In this document: positions 44,568 through 51,671 of the stretch, piece after piece
How positions within the stretch are numbered: position 1 is the stretch's first letter
How the letters are laid out: every line of letters begins with the position of its first letter
Assembly: GCA_002702655.1 (NCBI GenBank)
Contig: PABB01000067.1
Coordinates: 310,001 to 374,000 of the forward strand
Direction of reading: 5' to 3'
Origin: Planctomycetaceae bacterium
GTDB taxonomy: Bacteria; Planctomycetota; Planctomycetia; Pirellulales; Lacipirellulaceae
Length of the DNA: 64,000 nucleotides
Translations under genes and position numbers: made by a program
Notes under the pieces: model-generated
Seen by the model: only the letters and a program-made list of their open reading frames with translations
Told to the model about the DNA's origin: nothing
The model's database searches: none

Positions 44568-44918
44568 GTGAGGTTCGGCGACGTAGTGCTAGTTGACTTG
44601 CCGCAGCCGGCTGGCGCTCCGGGGCATGAGCAATTTGGGCGTAGGCCGGCAATCATCTTCCAGGCTGACGAAGCCACGCCGAACCTCAGCACCGTTTTAG
44701 TGGTCCCATGCACGAGTCAACTGAAGGCCGCACAATTTGCGGGCTCTATAGTGATTGAGCCCAGCAGCGAAAACGGCCTAACACTCAAGACGGTCGCGCT
44801 GACGCATCAGTTGCGAGCAATTGACAAACGACGAATTGCCACACCACGCCTCGGAACGTTGGCAGATGACCATGTCCAGGCGATCCGATCGAATCTGCAA
44901 GCAATCCTAAATATCTGA
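44568..44918 (+). CDS. MazF/PemK-family endoribonuclease toxin
   Basis: 116 aa with the MazF fold: N-terminal FGDVVLVDLP, the GRRPAIIFQ strand, LVVPCTSQL (the conserved PxT/S strand), and LKTVALTHQLRAIDKRRI (DKxR/K-type pattern). MazF toxins cleave mRNA at short specific sites. The start is GTG 44568, six bases after the preceding stop. Its size is as expected for the family and no frameshift is seen, so it is probably active. The residues of the substrate loop are not identical to E. coli MazF, so cleavage sequence is unknown. Confidence 0.9.
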   Translation: MRFGDVVLVDLPQPAGAPGHEQFGRRPAIIFQADEATPNLSTVLVVPCTSQLKAAQFAGSIVIEPSSENGLTLKTVALTHQLRAIDKRRIATPRLGTLADDHVQAIRSNLQAILNI

Positions 44919-45058
44919 ATCTCAGCGCCCCTTGTTGGCCGGTCTCCAAGCGGTCTTTTACCGGAGAGCGGCCCGCGCCTTGGCTGGCGCAGCGTCCTTT
45001 ATAAGGCGCCGGAGGGGTCCGCCTGTGCGCGGGTGGGATCGTAACCCCCTCTCTCCGC

Positions 45059-45268
45059 TCAGCGTTTCTTACGGCTGAGCATCGCCCGTATTGCCTCGGT
45101 GACGGCTCGCGACACGCTCCACCCTTGAGTGGCTGCGTGCGCCTTCAGTTCGCCCACCAGGCCCTCTGGCACGCTCGCCGCGAGGGTTACCGTGCGCCCC
45201 TCGGGGTTCTCTTGCGGGCGGCCCGCGCCTTCGCGCGCGCCGCCGCGACTCGCCTTCTTTTTGGCCAT
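45059..45268 (-). CDS. Small ribbon-helix-helix-type DNA-binding protein with a basic N-terminus
   Basis: 69 aa. N-terminus MAKKKASRGGAREGAGRP contains a GAGRP (AT-hook-like) segment; the rest, TVTLAASVPEGLVGELKAHA followed by GWSVSRAVTEAIRAML, has the strand-helix-helix pattern of CopG/Arc repressors. It ends SRKKR. This fits a small DNA-binding antitoxin or plasmid/transposon regulator. It is divergent from the transposase and from the MazF cluster's end, with no partner gene of its own. ATG 45268 lies in an AT-rich leader. Confidence 0.65.
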   Translation of the reverse strand: MAKKKASRGGAREGAGRPQENPEGRTVTLAASVPEGLVGELKAHAATQGWSVSRAVTEAIRAMLSRKKR

Positions 45269-45350
45269 GTTAGATTTTCTTATAGGAATTCTATTGAGTC
45301 CGCCGATTGAAATACTATAATAAAATCAGACGGCCCCGGCAAGGGCCAAC

Positions 45351-45387
45351 AAAAAACCCCGCGACAGCCCGGCAAGGCCATCGCGGG
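45351..45387 (-). terminator. Rho-independent terminator reading leftward, upstream of the transposase
   Basis: On the minus strand CCCCGCGATGGCC and GGCTGTCGCGGGG make a 13-base stem with two central mismatches (+ strand 45357-45387), followed by TTTTTT (45356-45351). It would stop leftward transcription before the RHH gene. No gene upstream of it on the minus strand was found, so it may shield the unit from transcription entering from outside. Confidence 0.6.
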
Positions 45388-45399
45388 GGACTGAAAACC

Positions 45400-45446
45400 G
45401 GCTCTCGCCTGATTCCAGCCTAGACATTTGAATCATAGCGAGAGCC
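45400..45446. other. Strong hairpin in the transposase leader
   Basis: GGCTCTCGCCTGATTC (45400-45415) and GAATCATAGCGAGAGCC (45430-45446) pair over 15-16 bases with one bulge and a 14-base loop. It lies 22 bases before the transposase GTG start, so it could control transposase translation, or be an internal end of the element. No known match. Confidence 0.55.
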
Positions 45447-45468
45447 CCTGAGCTGGGGAATCTTCGCC

Positions 45469-46434
45469 GTGATTGTCGCCGCCTGTCAGCACGAGAACCG
45501 CAAACGCTTTGGCAAGACACGCAAGGGCACGCCCCGCTTCCGCTGCAAAGACTGCGGGAAGACGTTCACCGAGTCGACCGAGGTGCTCGGTGGCATGCGG
45601 ATCGGCCTGAGCCGCGCCGAGCAGATTATCAAGATGATCTGCGAGGGCATGTCCGTTTCAGCGACGGCCCGGATCACCGAATCGGACCCCCACACGGTCA
45701 TTGATCTGGTCAACTACCTCGGCGAGCGGTGCGGAGCGTACATGGCCGAGCACGTCCGCGAGCTGCCCGTGAACGACATTCAGGCGGACGAAATCTGGCA
45801 GTTCGTCTTCTGCAAGAAGGCCACCGCCAAGCAGTGGAACTACGTGGGCGGCTGCGGCGATTCCTACTGCTTCACGGCCATCGACCGCACGTCCAAGCTG
45901 CTGATTGCCTGGCACTTCGGCCGTCGCTCAGAAGAGGCGTGCGACGCCTTCATGGCCAAGCTCGACGCCGCCACCACGGGCACCTTCCACATCAGCACGG
46001 ATGGTTTCAAGAGCTATCCGACGAAGGTCAAGAAGCACCTTGGCGACCGGGTTGACCACGGCGTGATGCAGAAAATCTACGGCAAGAACATCTACAACGA
46101 CCGCGGGGGCCGCTACTCGCCGGCCCGGATAATAGGCTCCAGCCGGACCCCGATGCACGGCACGCCCTACCAGATCGAGCAGATATGCACGTCACACGTC
46201 GAGAGAATGAACGGGTCGATCAGGACGTTCGTAAAGCGAATGGGGCGTTTGACTTACGCCTTTTCAAAGCGGTGGGATAACCACCGGGCCGCGCTGGCGC
46301 TGTTCTTCATGCACTACAACTACTGCCGGAAGCACCGCAGCTTGAAAAAGCAGACCCCGGCGATGGCTCACTGGCTGGCCGACCACGTTTGGACCGTCCG
46401 CGAAATGATCGAAGCGGTTTCCAGCAACACATAA
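45469..46434 (+). CDS. IS1-type transposase
   Basis: 321 aa, single reading frame. Zinc-ribbon start with C6 and CKDC (26-29), a helix-turn-helix stretch (LSRAEQIIKMICEGMSVSAT), and a DDE-type catalytic core with D107 (QADEIW), D178 (STDGFKSY) and E245 (HVERMNGS). The C-terminal half ends near LADHVWTVREMIE. All three acidic residues are present, so it may be active. The start is GTG at 45469 near a strong hairpin. The sequence differs from two-frame E. coli IS1, but this single-frame form is frequent. Its end overlaps the 24-bp sequence that is inverted at 43172-43195. Confidence 0.9.
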   Translation: MIVAACQHENRKRFGKTRKGTPRFRCKDCGKTFTESTEVLGGMRIGLSRAEQIIKMICEGMSVSATARITESDPHTVIDLVNYLGERCGAYMAEHVRELPVNDIQADEIWQFVFCKKATAKQWNYVGGCGDSYCFTAIDRTSKLLIAWHFGRRSEEACDAFMAKLDAATTGTFHISTDGFKSYPTKVKKHLGDRVDHGVMQKIYGKNIYNDRGGRYSPARIIGSSRTPMHGTPYQIEQICTSHVERMNGSIRTFVKRMGRLTYAFSKRWDNHRAALALFFMHYNYCRKHRSLKKQTPAMAHWLADHVWTVREMIEAVSSNT

Positions 46435-46831
46435 TCACAGACCACCCAAATGCGGGTGGCCAGGGAGTCCCTACCGATTGGCGTCGAGTGATTTCGCGCT
46501 GGCAACGCCTGCGGCGCGGTCACAATGTGTTGCGCCTGAGCGTGCTAACCGGCGTGCTGGCATTGCCTTGTGTCAATTTGTAGCGTCGCGAGGGCGATGA
46601 CACGTGTCGTCAGCAAGGCCGCGGTTTTGGAGTGGCGGTGAGCCCCGCTGAGATCTCTTTTCTCGCCGCAAAGTGTTTCTGGGAAAAGTGTTGCGGTCCT
46701 TCGTCAATCCGGCGGCACGGCCGATGCACCCTCGCTGGTGGCCGGCAGGTTTGTGTTTCCGCGCCCCTTCGGAGGCCGCCGGCGGTGGACCACCAACTCA
46801 GCGGGGCGGATCGCCCAGGGAGAGCGCCAGT
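46435..46831. other. Gene-free stretch between transposase and first GVSV protein
   Basis: 397 bases, beginning with the hairpin CCACCCAAATGCGGGTGG (46442-46459). A palindrome GACACGTGTC lies near 46600. The promoter of the 46832 gene should be here; AGGGAG lies just before its ATG. Nothing else was recognised. Confidence 0.5.
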
Positions 46832-47128
46832 ATGTTCAAGAAAACCATCATCGCGTTGTTGGCCGTCGCGGCCCTGGCTTGCGCTGGCGCCAGTCGGGCT
46901 GAGGCCAGGCACGGGTGCCGAGGGTACGGCGGCTATGGCTACGGCGGGTACGGCTACGGCGGGCCTGCTCATTACCACGCGGGATATGGGGGGCGGGGCT
47001 ACGGTTACGGGCATCAGGCCTACTACGGCTACGGCCCGGCGGTTGTCTATCGCAGCTATCGACCTTACTACGGCCCGGCGTATTACGCTCCGGTCCGCAG
47101 CGGGATCAGCGTTTCGGTCGGATTCTGA
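46832..47128 (+). CDS. Small secreted Gly/Tyr-rich protein ending in GVSVxVGF-type motif (tandem copy 1)
   Basis: 98 aa. Signal peptide MFKKTIIALLAVAALACAGA to about residue 24 (AEA), then a GYGGYG-rich stretch (positions 30-45), a Tyr/His/Arg-rich mid part, and SGISVSVGF at the end. It is the first of three adjacent genes for secreted proteins that share an N-terminal MFK(K/R) signal peptide and the terminal motif. It has its own terminator (47170-47204). The Gly/Tyr-rich repeat suggests a flexible or self-associating surface or matrix protein. No family known to me; the copy differs most from the other two in the middle. ATG 46832 follows AGGGAG. Confidence 0.75.
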   Translation: MFKKTIIALLAVAALACAGASRAEARHGCRGYGGYGYGGYGYGGPAHYHAGYGGRGYGYGHQAYYGYGPAVVYRSYRPYYGPAYYAPVRSGISVSVGF

Positions 47129-47169
47129 CGGTCGCGCGGGCTAGCGGCTGATTGTCGAAACGGTGCTTA

Positions 47170-47204
47170 CGGCCCGCCGGGCTCCCTGCTCGGCGGGCCG
47201 TTTT
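47170..47204 (+). terminator. Rho-independent terminator of GVSV copy 1
   Basis: 10-base perfect stem CGGCCCGCCG (47170-47179) and CGGCGGGCCG (47191-47200), 11-base loop, then TTTT. It lies 41 bases after the stop of copy 1. Confidence 0.8.
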
Positions 47205-47474
47205 GCATTCTGGTTGGTTGCCGTCTGCGCTGGCATGTGTTGTCGTGATGATATTCTTGTGTAATCAAAATGACATCTCTTGGTGCTGTCACGGATCGGG
47301 CTGCTTGCATTGGTGTTTCTGTAAGTCTTTTATTTGTAGTTTCTTATGTGTTTTTCCTCGTGTTTGGCACGCCGCATGCGTTCTCCTTTGGACAGACAAC
47401 GCGGTCCTGCCTTTGAGTACCTAACTCAGCCGCAATGTCGCGAAAACGAGACTCACACAAGGGGAGACATAACC
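47205..47474 (+). promoter_or_regulatory. AT-rich leader and promoter region of GVSV copy 2
   Basis: The stretch is markedly AT-rich for this genome (for example TTTATTTGTAGTTTCTTATG near 47328), unlike the GC-rich surroundings. With the terminator before it, it forms the 346-base gap 47129-47474. GGGGAG lies eight to ten bases before the ATG of copy 2 and is a clear ribosome-binding site. No defined -35/-10 pair stood out. A regulated long leader is possible. Confidence 0.5.
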
Positions 47475-47738
47475 ATGTTCAAGAAAATCTTCGCCGCTGG
47501 CGCGTTGGCCCTGGGAATGACCTGCGTGGCCGCCCCGCAGGCTGATGCAGGCATCTTATACCGTCCGGCCCCCGTTCGCCGAGTTGTGACGCGTGCCGCT
47601 TTGCCGCCCTACCCGGTCGCTCGCCGCGTCGTGGCCCGCCCGGTCGTGACGCCTGTCTACGGCCCGGTGTACCGCCCGGTGGTCTATCCGGCCCCGGTGG
47701 TCTACGGCCCGGGCGTGTCGGTCAGCGTCGGCTGGTGA
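47475..47738 (+). CDS. Small secreted protein ending in GVSVSVGW (tandem copy 2)
   Basis: 87 aa. Signal peptide MFKKIFAAGALALGMTCVAA, cleaved about QADAG, then GILYRPAPVRRVVTRAALPP followed by YPVARRVV, a Val/Pro/Tyr/Arg-rich stretch and GPGVSVSVGW at the C-terminus. It shares with copy 3 the blocks AGI(L/F)YR, APVRRV, LPPYPVARRVV and PGVSV. It has its own terminator. Likely exported to the surface or matrix; the motif at the end could be a sorting or folding signal. Unknown function. Start ATG 47475 is after GGGGAG. Confidence 0.8.
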   Translation: MFKKIFAAGALALGMTCVAAPQADAGILYRPAPVRRVVTRAALPPYPVARRVVARPVVTPVYGPVYRPVVYPAPVVYGPGVSVSVGW

Positions 47739-47819
47739 GCCTGCCGCGGGTCGCCAGCGGCGATCCGAAACAACTGACTGGTTGCTTGCGAGGAGTGTGC
47801 GGGTCGCGAGCAGCCAACC

Positions 47820-47858
47820 GCCGCCCGCCGGTTCTGTACGAATCGGCGGGCGGTTTTT
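47820..47858 (+). terminator. Rho-independent terminator of GVSV copy 2
   Basis: Stem CCGCCCGCCG (47821-47830) and CGGCGGGCGG (47844-47853), 13-base loop, then TTTTT. It is about 82 bases after the stop codon. After it, 47859-48041 is gene-free with nothing recognised (part of the 303-base gap 47739-48041). Confidence 0.8.
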
Positions 47859-48041
47859 CATTGTGAGCCACAATCCCGTCACCCGCTGGCGATTGGCCGC
47901 CAGGTGGCCCCCCGGCGGCAATTGCGTACGATGGTAGGTGTGGGGCGGCTCTCCCGCCGGTACGCCCCTTCGCCATTCTGCCGGCCGCGCGATTCAGCGC
48001 CTCGATTCCGCTGCGGCCATGAATCTCGGGAGTGAGTATCG

Positions 48042-48293
48042 ATGTTCAAACGCATGTTAATTCTGGGCGCCTTGGTCGTGGGCTTTGCCGCTGCCAGCGC
48101 TGCCCCCGCCGATGCAGGAATCTTCTACCGCCGCGTCGCCCCGGTCCGTCGGGTCGCCGCTCGTGCGGTGCTGCCGCCGTATCCGGTCGCCCGCCGCGTG
48201 GTCGCAGGACCTGTCTACCGGCCGTACTATCGCCCGGCCTACGGCTATGGCTACGGTTACGGCCCCGGCGTCTCGGTTCGCGTGGGTTGGTAA
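48042..48293 (+). CDS. Small secreted protein ending in GVSVRVGW (tandem copy 3)
   Basis: 83 aa. Signal peptide MFKRMLILGALVVGFAAASA (cleavage about ADAG), then GIFYRRVAPVRRVAARAVLP, PYPVARRVV, and a Tyr/Arg/Gly tail ending GPGVSVRVGW. Close to copy 2 in the middle part and in total length. It has its own terminator at 48416-48455. Conserved features across copies 2 and 3 (AGI-YR, APVRRV, LPPYPVARRVV, terminal PGVSV) suggest selection for these surfaces. Function unknown; surface or matrix protein is the simplest guess. ATG 48042. Confidence 0.8.
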   Translation: MFKRMLILGALVVGFAAASAAPADAGIFYRRVAPVRRVAARAVLPPYPVARRVVAGPVYRPYYRPAYGYGYGYGPGVSVRVGW

Positions 48294-48415
48294 CGCCTCG
48301 GACCGCCGTCGCGGCCGCCAGACGAGTGCAACAAACGCCCGCCTGGCAACTGCCGCTCGGCGAGCCGTTGTCACACTGGCTTGAGAGCTGTGTGCGCCCT
48401 CCCAAGCCAGCCAGA

Positions 48416-48455
48416 GCCGCCTGCCAGCATTGCTTGGCAGGCGGCTTGCTTTTTT
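48416..48455 (+). terminator. Rho-independent terminator of GVSV copy 3
   Basis: 11-base stem GCCGCCTGCCA (48416-48426) and TGGCAGGCGGC (48435-48445), 8-base loop, then TTGCTTTTTT. The rest of the 361-base gap to 48654 holds no clear gene and should contain the promoter of the phosphoesterase gene. Confidence 0.8.
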
Positions 48456-48654
48456 GGGGAGAGCGATCAGCGGTCAGCGATCAGCTTGCCTTGTGGGGCA
48501 ACGCTTGACGTGCGTGTCGCGGATCATTGGGAGAATCCTCATCTTCGCCCCGCTTTGGCGCCGATGCTGATGACAGCGACGCCCGCGGCGCCAAGGGAGG
48601 CGGCTGCGCAGGCGGCAACGCACCTGCTAGCACGGAAGCGAGCAAGGCACGGCC

Positions 48655-50160
48655 ATGCTGGTCATCATCAGCGACCTGCATCTGACGGACGGCACCAGCG
48701 GATCCATGATCTCGCCGGGGGCCTTTGCGCTGTTGCGCGAGCGGCTGGAAGACCTGGCTTTGGGCGCTTCGCAGCGCCGCGACGGCTCCTATCGGCCTGT
48801 CGACCGCATTGATCTGGTGCTGCTGGGCGACGTGCTCGATGTGATCCGCTCGACCCGCTGGCTGGGCGCGCGGCAGCGGCCGTGGGACGACCCCGCCGAC
48901 AAGGGCGTCGTGAATCTGGTCGCGCAGATCACCGGCGAGACGTTGCGCGTGAACCAGGACGCGCTGGGCGAGTTCCGCCAAATCGCCCAACAGGGCGTTT
49001 CGGTCCCGGGGGCGTTGGCCAACGGTCGACCGGCCGGCGACGCGCTCCAGCCCGTGCCAGTGCGAATTCACTATATGGTGGGCAACCACGATTGGTTCTA
49101 CCACCTGCCCGGCCCCGCGTACGATCAGATCCGTCGCCAAGTGGCGCTGCACATGGGGTTGGTCACGACACCCGAAGCGCCCTTTCCGCACGAACCGTGG
49201 GAAAGCAACGAACTGCTGCAAGCGCTGCGGCGGCACAAAGTGTTCGCGCGGCACGGCGACGTCTACGATCCGTTCAACTACGAGGGCGACCGCAACGCCA
49301 GCAGCTTGGGCGACGTGATTGTCGTGGAACTGCTCAACCGATTTGGCGCCCAGGTCCAAGCCGAATTGGGCGAAGAGCTGCCCGCGAGCGTGCTGGCCGG
49401 GTTGCGCGAGATCGACAACATCCGCCCCCTGCTGCTGATTCCCGTGTGGATCGACGGCCTGCTGGAGCGCAGCTGCCCGCAGCCGGCCATTCGCAAAGAG
49501 GTGAAGCGCATCTGGGACGCCTTGGCCGACGAGTTCCTCGACCACCCGTTCGTGCGGCATCGCGACACGTGGTGCCCGGTCGATATCGTCGACGGCCTGC
49601 AGAAGGCGCTGAAATTCAGCCGGCGGCTGTCGGTGGGTTGGGCCAGCTGGATCGCCCAGTGGATTTGCGAGCTGCGCGGGGCGGCCAGCGGCTCCTACTT
49701 CCACCACGCGCTGACCGAGCAGGACTTCCGCAACCGGCGGGCCAAGCATATCGTGTACGGACACACGCACCACGCCGAGGTCGTGCCGTTGGACGCGAGT
49801 TACGCCGAGGGGTACACGCTGCACCAGGCGTACTTCAACAGCGGCACGTGGCGGCGGGTGTACCAACAAACGCAATTGGCGCCGCGCGAGCACGAGTTCA
49901 TCGCGGCTGACACGCTCAGCTATCTTGCGTTCTTCAAGGACGACGAGCGGAAGGGCCGGCCCTACGAAACCTGGACGGGCACGCTGGGTATTTCGCCCTA
50001 TGTGACGCCGCAGTACCGGTTCGACGCGCCGGAGACCAGTCGTGCCCCGAAACAACCAATTTCGACACCAAGCGTACCGTTGCGAGCGCCCCACTTCGCC
50101 GTACCGCTTGCTGGAGTCCGGACCGCCGGCAGCGGAGCCGCGCCAACTGCAGGCGGTTGA
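48655..50160 (+). CDS. Calcineurin-like metallophosphoesterase
   Basis: 501 aa. All metal-binding motifs are present: SDLHLTDG (residues 6-13), LLGDVLDV near 57, GNHDWF near 143, and GHTHHAE (C-terminal third, about 369-375). The family hydrolyses phosphoesters (proteins, nucleotides or DNA). Substrate unknown. The C-terminal 40 residues are Pro/Ala-rich and disordered and overlap, out of frame, the first 119 bases of the hydrolase gene that follows. Start ATG at 48655 starts MLVIISD, a normal family N-terminus. The pair may act together. Confidence 0.88.
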   Translation: MLVIISDLHLTDGTSGSMISPGAFALLRERLEDLALGASQRRDGSYRPVDRIDLVLLGDVLDVIRSTRWLGARQRPWDDPADKGVVNLVAQITGETLRVNQDALGEFRQIAQQGVSVPGALANGRPAGDALQPVPVRIHYMVGNHDWFYHLPGPAYDQIRRQVALHMGLVTTPEAPFPHEPWESNELLQALRRHKVFARHGDVYDPFNYEGDRNASSLGDVIVVELLNRFGAQVQAELGEELPASVLAGLREIDNIRPLLLIPVWIDGLLERSCPQPAIRKEVKRIWDALADEFLDHPFVRHRDTWCPVDIVDGLQKALKFSRRLSVGWASWIAQWICELRGAASGSYFHHALTEQDFRNRRAKHIVYGHTHHAEVVPLDASYAEGYTLHQAYFNSGTWRRVYQQTQLAPREHEFIAADTLSYLAFFKDDERKGRPYETWTGTLGISPYVTPQYRFDAPETSRAPKQPISTPSVPLRAPHFAVPLAGVRTAGSGAAPTAGG

Positions 50161-51361
50161 GCAGGCCTGGGACGCTGAGGGTGGCTGGGAACGACCAACG
50201 GGAGCCCCCAGTGACGACACGCCCGAGGGCCCATCCTCTGGGGGCTCGCTTCGCTCGTCCCCAGCCACCCACGATCCAGCCCGCGAGTTCTACGCCCGTT
50301 TGGCGCCCTGCGGCCGGGCATTCGCCCAGGCGGGCGTCGCAGGAATCTATCTCACGCACGGCACCTTCGCCGGCAACGACGCGCTGGGGTTAGTGACCGA
50401 GATCGCACGGTTCGCCCCCGGCTTGGGCCGCGCGCTGCGTCGCGCGGGCAAAGGCGTCGTCGACGTGGTGGCCGGCGAGTTGGGCAATTTCACTTCCGAT
50501 TATGCCCTGCGGATGCAGCGCGGGCTCGCGGCCGGCGCGGGCCGCGACATTCCCGTGCAACTGTTCAACTGGTCGAGCCAGAACAACCACATCGGCCGCG
50601 CCGATGGCGCCGTGGAACTGGTGTGCGAGCTGGCCCGCTTTGCCGAAGAGCTGCCCGCCGACGCGTGGGCCGACCCGCAGCGCCCCCCGCGCGTGCAACT
50701 GTGGGGGCACAGCCACGGCGGCAACATGTTCGCCATTCTGACCAACCTGCTGGGCCGCCAGCGCGGTTGCTGCCAGCCGCTGTTCGACGCGGCCGAGCGA
50801 TTCTTTCGCGGCTGGCGGGGGCGCGTCGACGTGCCGTACTGGCAGCAAGCTTGCGACGTGTTGGATGATCCGGAGCATCCGCTGCGGCGGCTGCAGTTGG
50901 ACATCGTCACGCTGGGCACGCCGATCCGCTACGGCTGGGATGCCGACGGCTACGCCAAGCTGCTGCATTTGGTCAATCACCGCGCGGACGAGGAATTACA
51001 GGAATACCTGGCGCGGTACCCGTTTCGCATTGCCGACGTGCTGGCTGCTGCGGCGGGCGACTACGTGCACCAGATCGGCGTGGCGGGGACGAACCTGTGG
51101 GTCAATCCGCTGGCGCTGCGGACGTTTTTGTCCGACCGCCGGCTGCGGCAACTGCTGGAAGCGGGCATGCCCCGCGAGTGGCTCGGCGCTCGCATGAAGC
51201 GCGGCGTGCGCGTCGCCGAGGAAGGCGAGACGCTGCTGGTCGACTACGACGACCCCGGACGCCTGCCGCACCAGCACCTGCTGGGCCACGGGTTGTACAC
51301 CCGCACGCGGTGGCTGCCGTGGCAATGCGAACGCGTGGCGGAGGCGTTTTACGGGGACTGA
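50042..51361 (+). CDS. Alpha/beta hydrolase overlapping the phosphoesterase gene
   Basis: 439 aa. Core seen at IYLTHGTFAGNDALGLV (about 101-117, oxyanion region) and the nucleophile motif GHSHGGN (about 222-228); His lies later in the protein, possibly HQHLLGHGLY. It starts with GTG 50042 and overlaps the phosphoesterase gene by 119 bases in another frame; this overlap needs checking. Residues about 46-77 are encoded by a dispersed palindrome (50179-50270) and make a Gly/Ser/Pro-rich linker. Substrate unknown; a lipid or ester hydrolase acting with the phosphoesterase is possible. Two TA genes (HicAB) follow. Confidence 0.75.
   Translation: MPRNNQFRHQAYRCERPTSPYRLLESGPPAAEPRQLQAVEQAWDAEGGWERPTGAPSDDTPEGPSSGGSLRSSPATHDPAREFYARLAPCGRAFAQAGVAGIYLTHGTFAGNDALGLVTEIARFAPGLGRALRRAGKGVVDVVAGELGNFTSDYALRMQRGLAAGAGRDIPVQLFNWSSQNNHIGRADGAVELVCELARFAEELPADAWADPQRPPRVQLWGHSHGGNMFAILTNLLGRQRGCCQPLFDAAERFFRGWRGRVDVPYWQQACDVLDDPEHPLRRLQLDIVTLGTPIRYGWDADGYAKLLHLVNHRADEELQEYLARYPFRIADVLAAAAGDYVHQIGVAGTNLWVNPLALRTFLSDRRLRQLLEAGMPREWLGARMKRGVRVAEEGETLLVDYDDPGRLPHQHLLGHGLYTRTRWLPWQCERVAEAFYGD
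50179..50270. repeat. GGGTGGCTGGGGACG palindromic repeat, copy 1 (inside the hydrolase gene)
   Basis: Begins GGGTGGCTGGGAACGACC, passes GGGAGCCCCCAG, then the inverse CTGGGGGCTCGCTTCGCTCG and ends TCCCCAGCCACCC. Same element at 57074-57168, 60336-60412 and 61576-61652. This copy keeps the hydrolase frame. Confidence 0.75.
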
Positions 51362-51472
51362 CAATTGAGGAGCCGGTCGAGGCCATTTTGGCGGCGAGCC
51401 AGTTTGTCGTCGCGTGCTACAATACTGAAATGCTGACAGCGATCTGCGAACCACGCGACCGGGGCAGCCGCC

Positions 51473-51658
51473 ATGAAGGTTCGTGAAGTCCTGAAGCTAC
51501 TTGCCGACGACGGCTGGGCCGTGGTCGTGACCCGCGGAAGTCACCGGCAGCTCAAGCACCCGGAGAAGTCGGGTCGCGTTACCGTCGCCGGGAAACCAAG
51601 CGACGATTTGCCGCCAGGAACGCTCAACAGCATACTCAAACAAGCCGGTTTGAAATAA
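51473..51658 (+). CDS. hicA: HicA-type mRNA interferase toxin
   Basis: 61 aa. Matches HicA: KVREVLKLLADDGWAVVVTR then GSHRQLKHP with the catalytic His24, and a C-terminal helix (LPPGTLNSILKQAGL). HicA toxins cut mRNA and are blocked by HicB, encoded 13 bases downstream. Full family length. ATG 51473; the gap before it (51362-51472) should hold the promoter. Confidence 0.92.
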   Translation: MKVREVLKLLADDGWAVVVTRGSHRQLKHPEKSGRVTVAGKPSDDLPPGTLNSILKQAGLK

Positions 51659-51671
51659 CGAGGCCACTTTC

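Larger units (their letters stand above)
43164..46459. mobile_element. Candidate 3.3-kb unit bounded by inverted copies of a 24-bp IS1-type end
   Basis: GGGTGGTCTGTGATTATGTG then TTGC at 43172-43195 is the exact reverse complement of 46424-46447, which overlaps the last codons and stop of the IS1-type transposase. Next to it both sides carry a hairpin remnant: CCACCCAAATGCGGGTGG (46442-46459), and CCAAATGCGGGTGG (43164-43177). Between are the unknown gene, antitoxin candidate, MazF, RHH gene and transposase. Base composition is lower in GC than the chromosome. Either this is one unit or the left end is a remnant of another IS copy. Target-site duplications were not seen. Confidence 0.5.
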
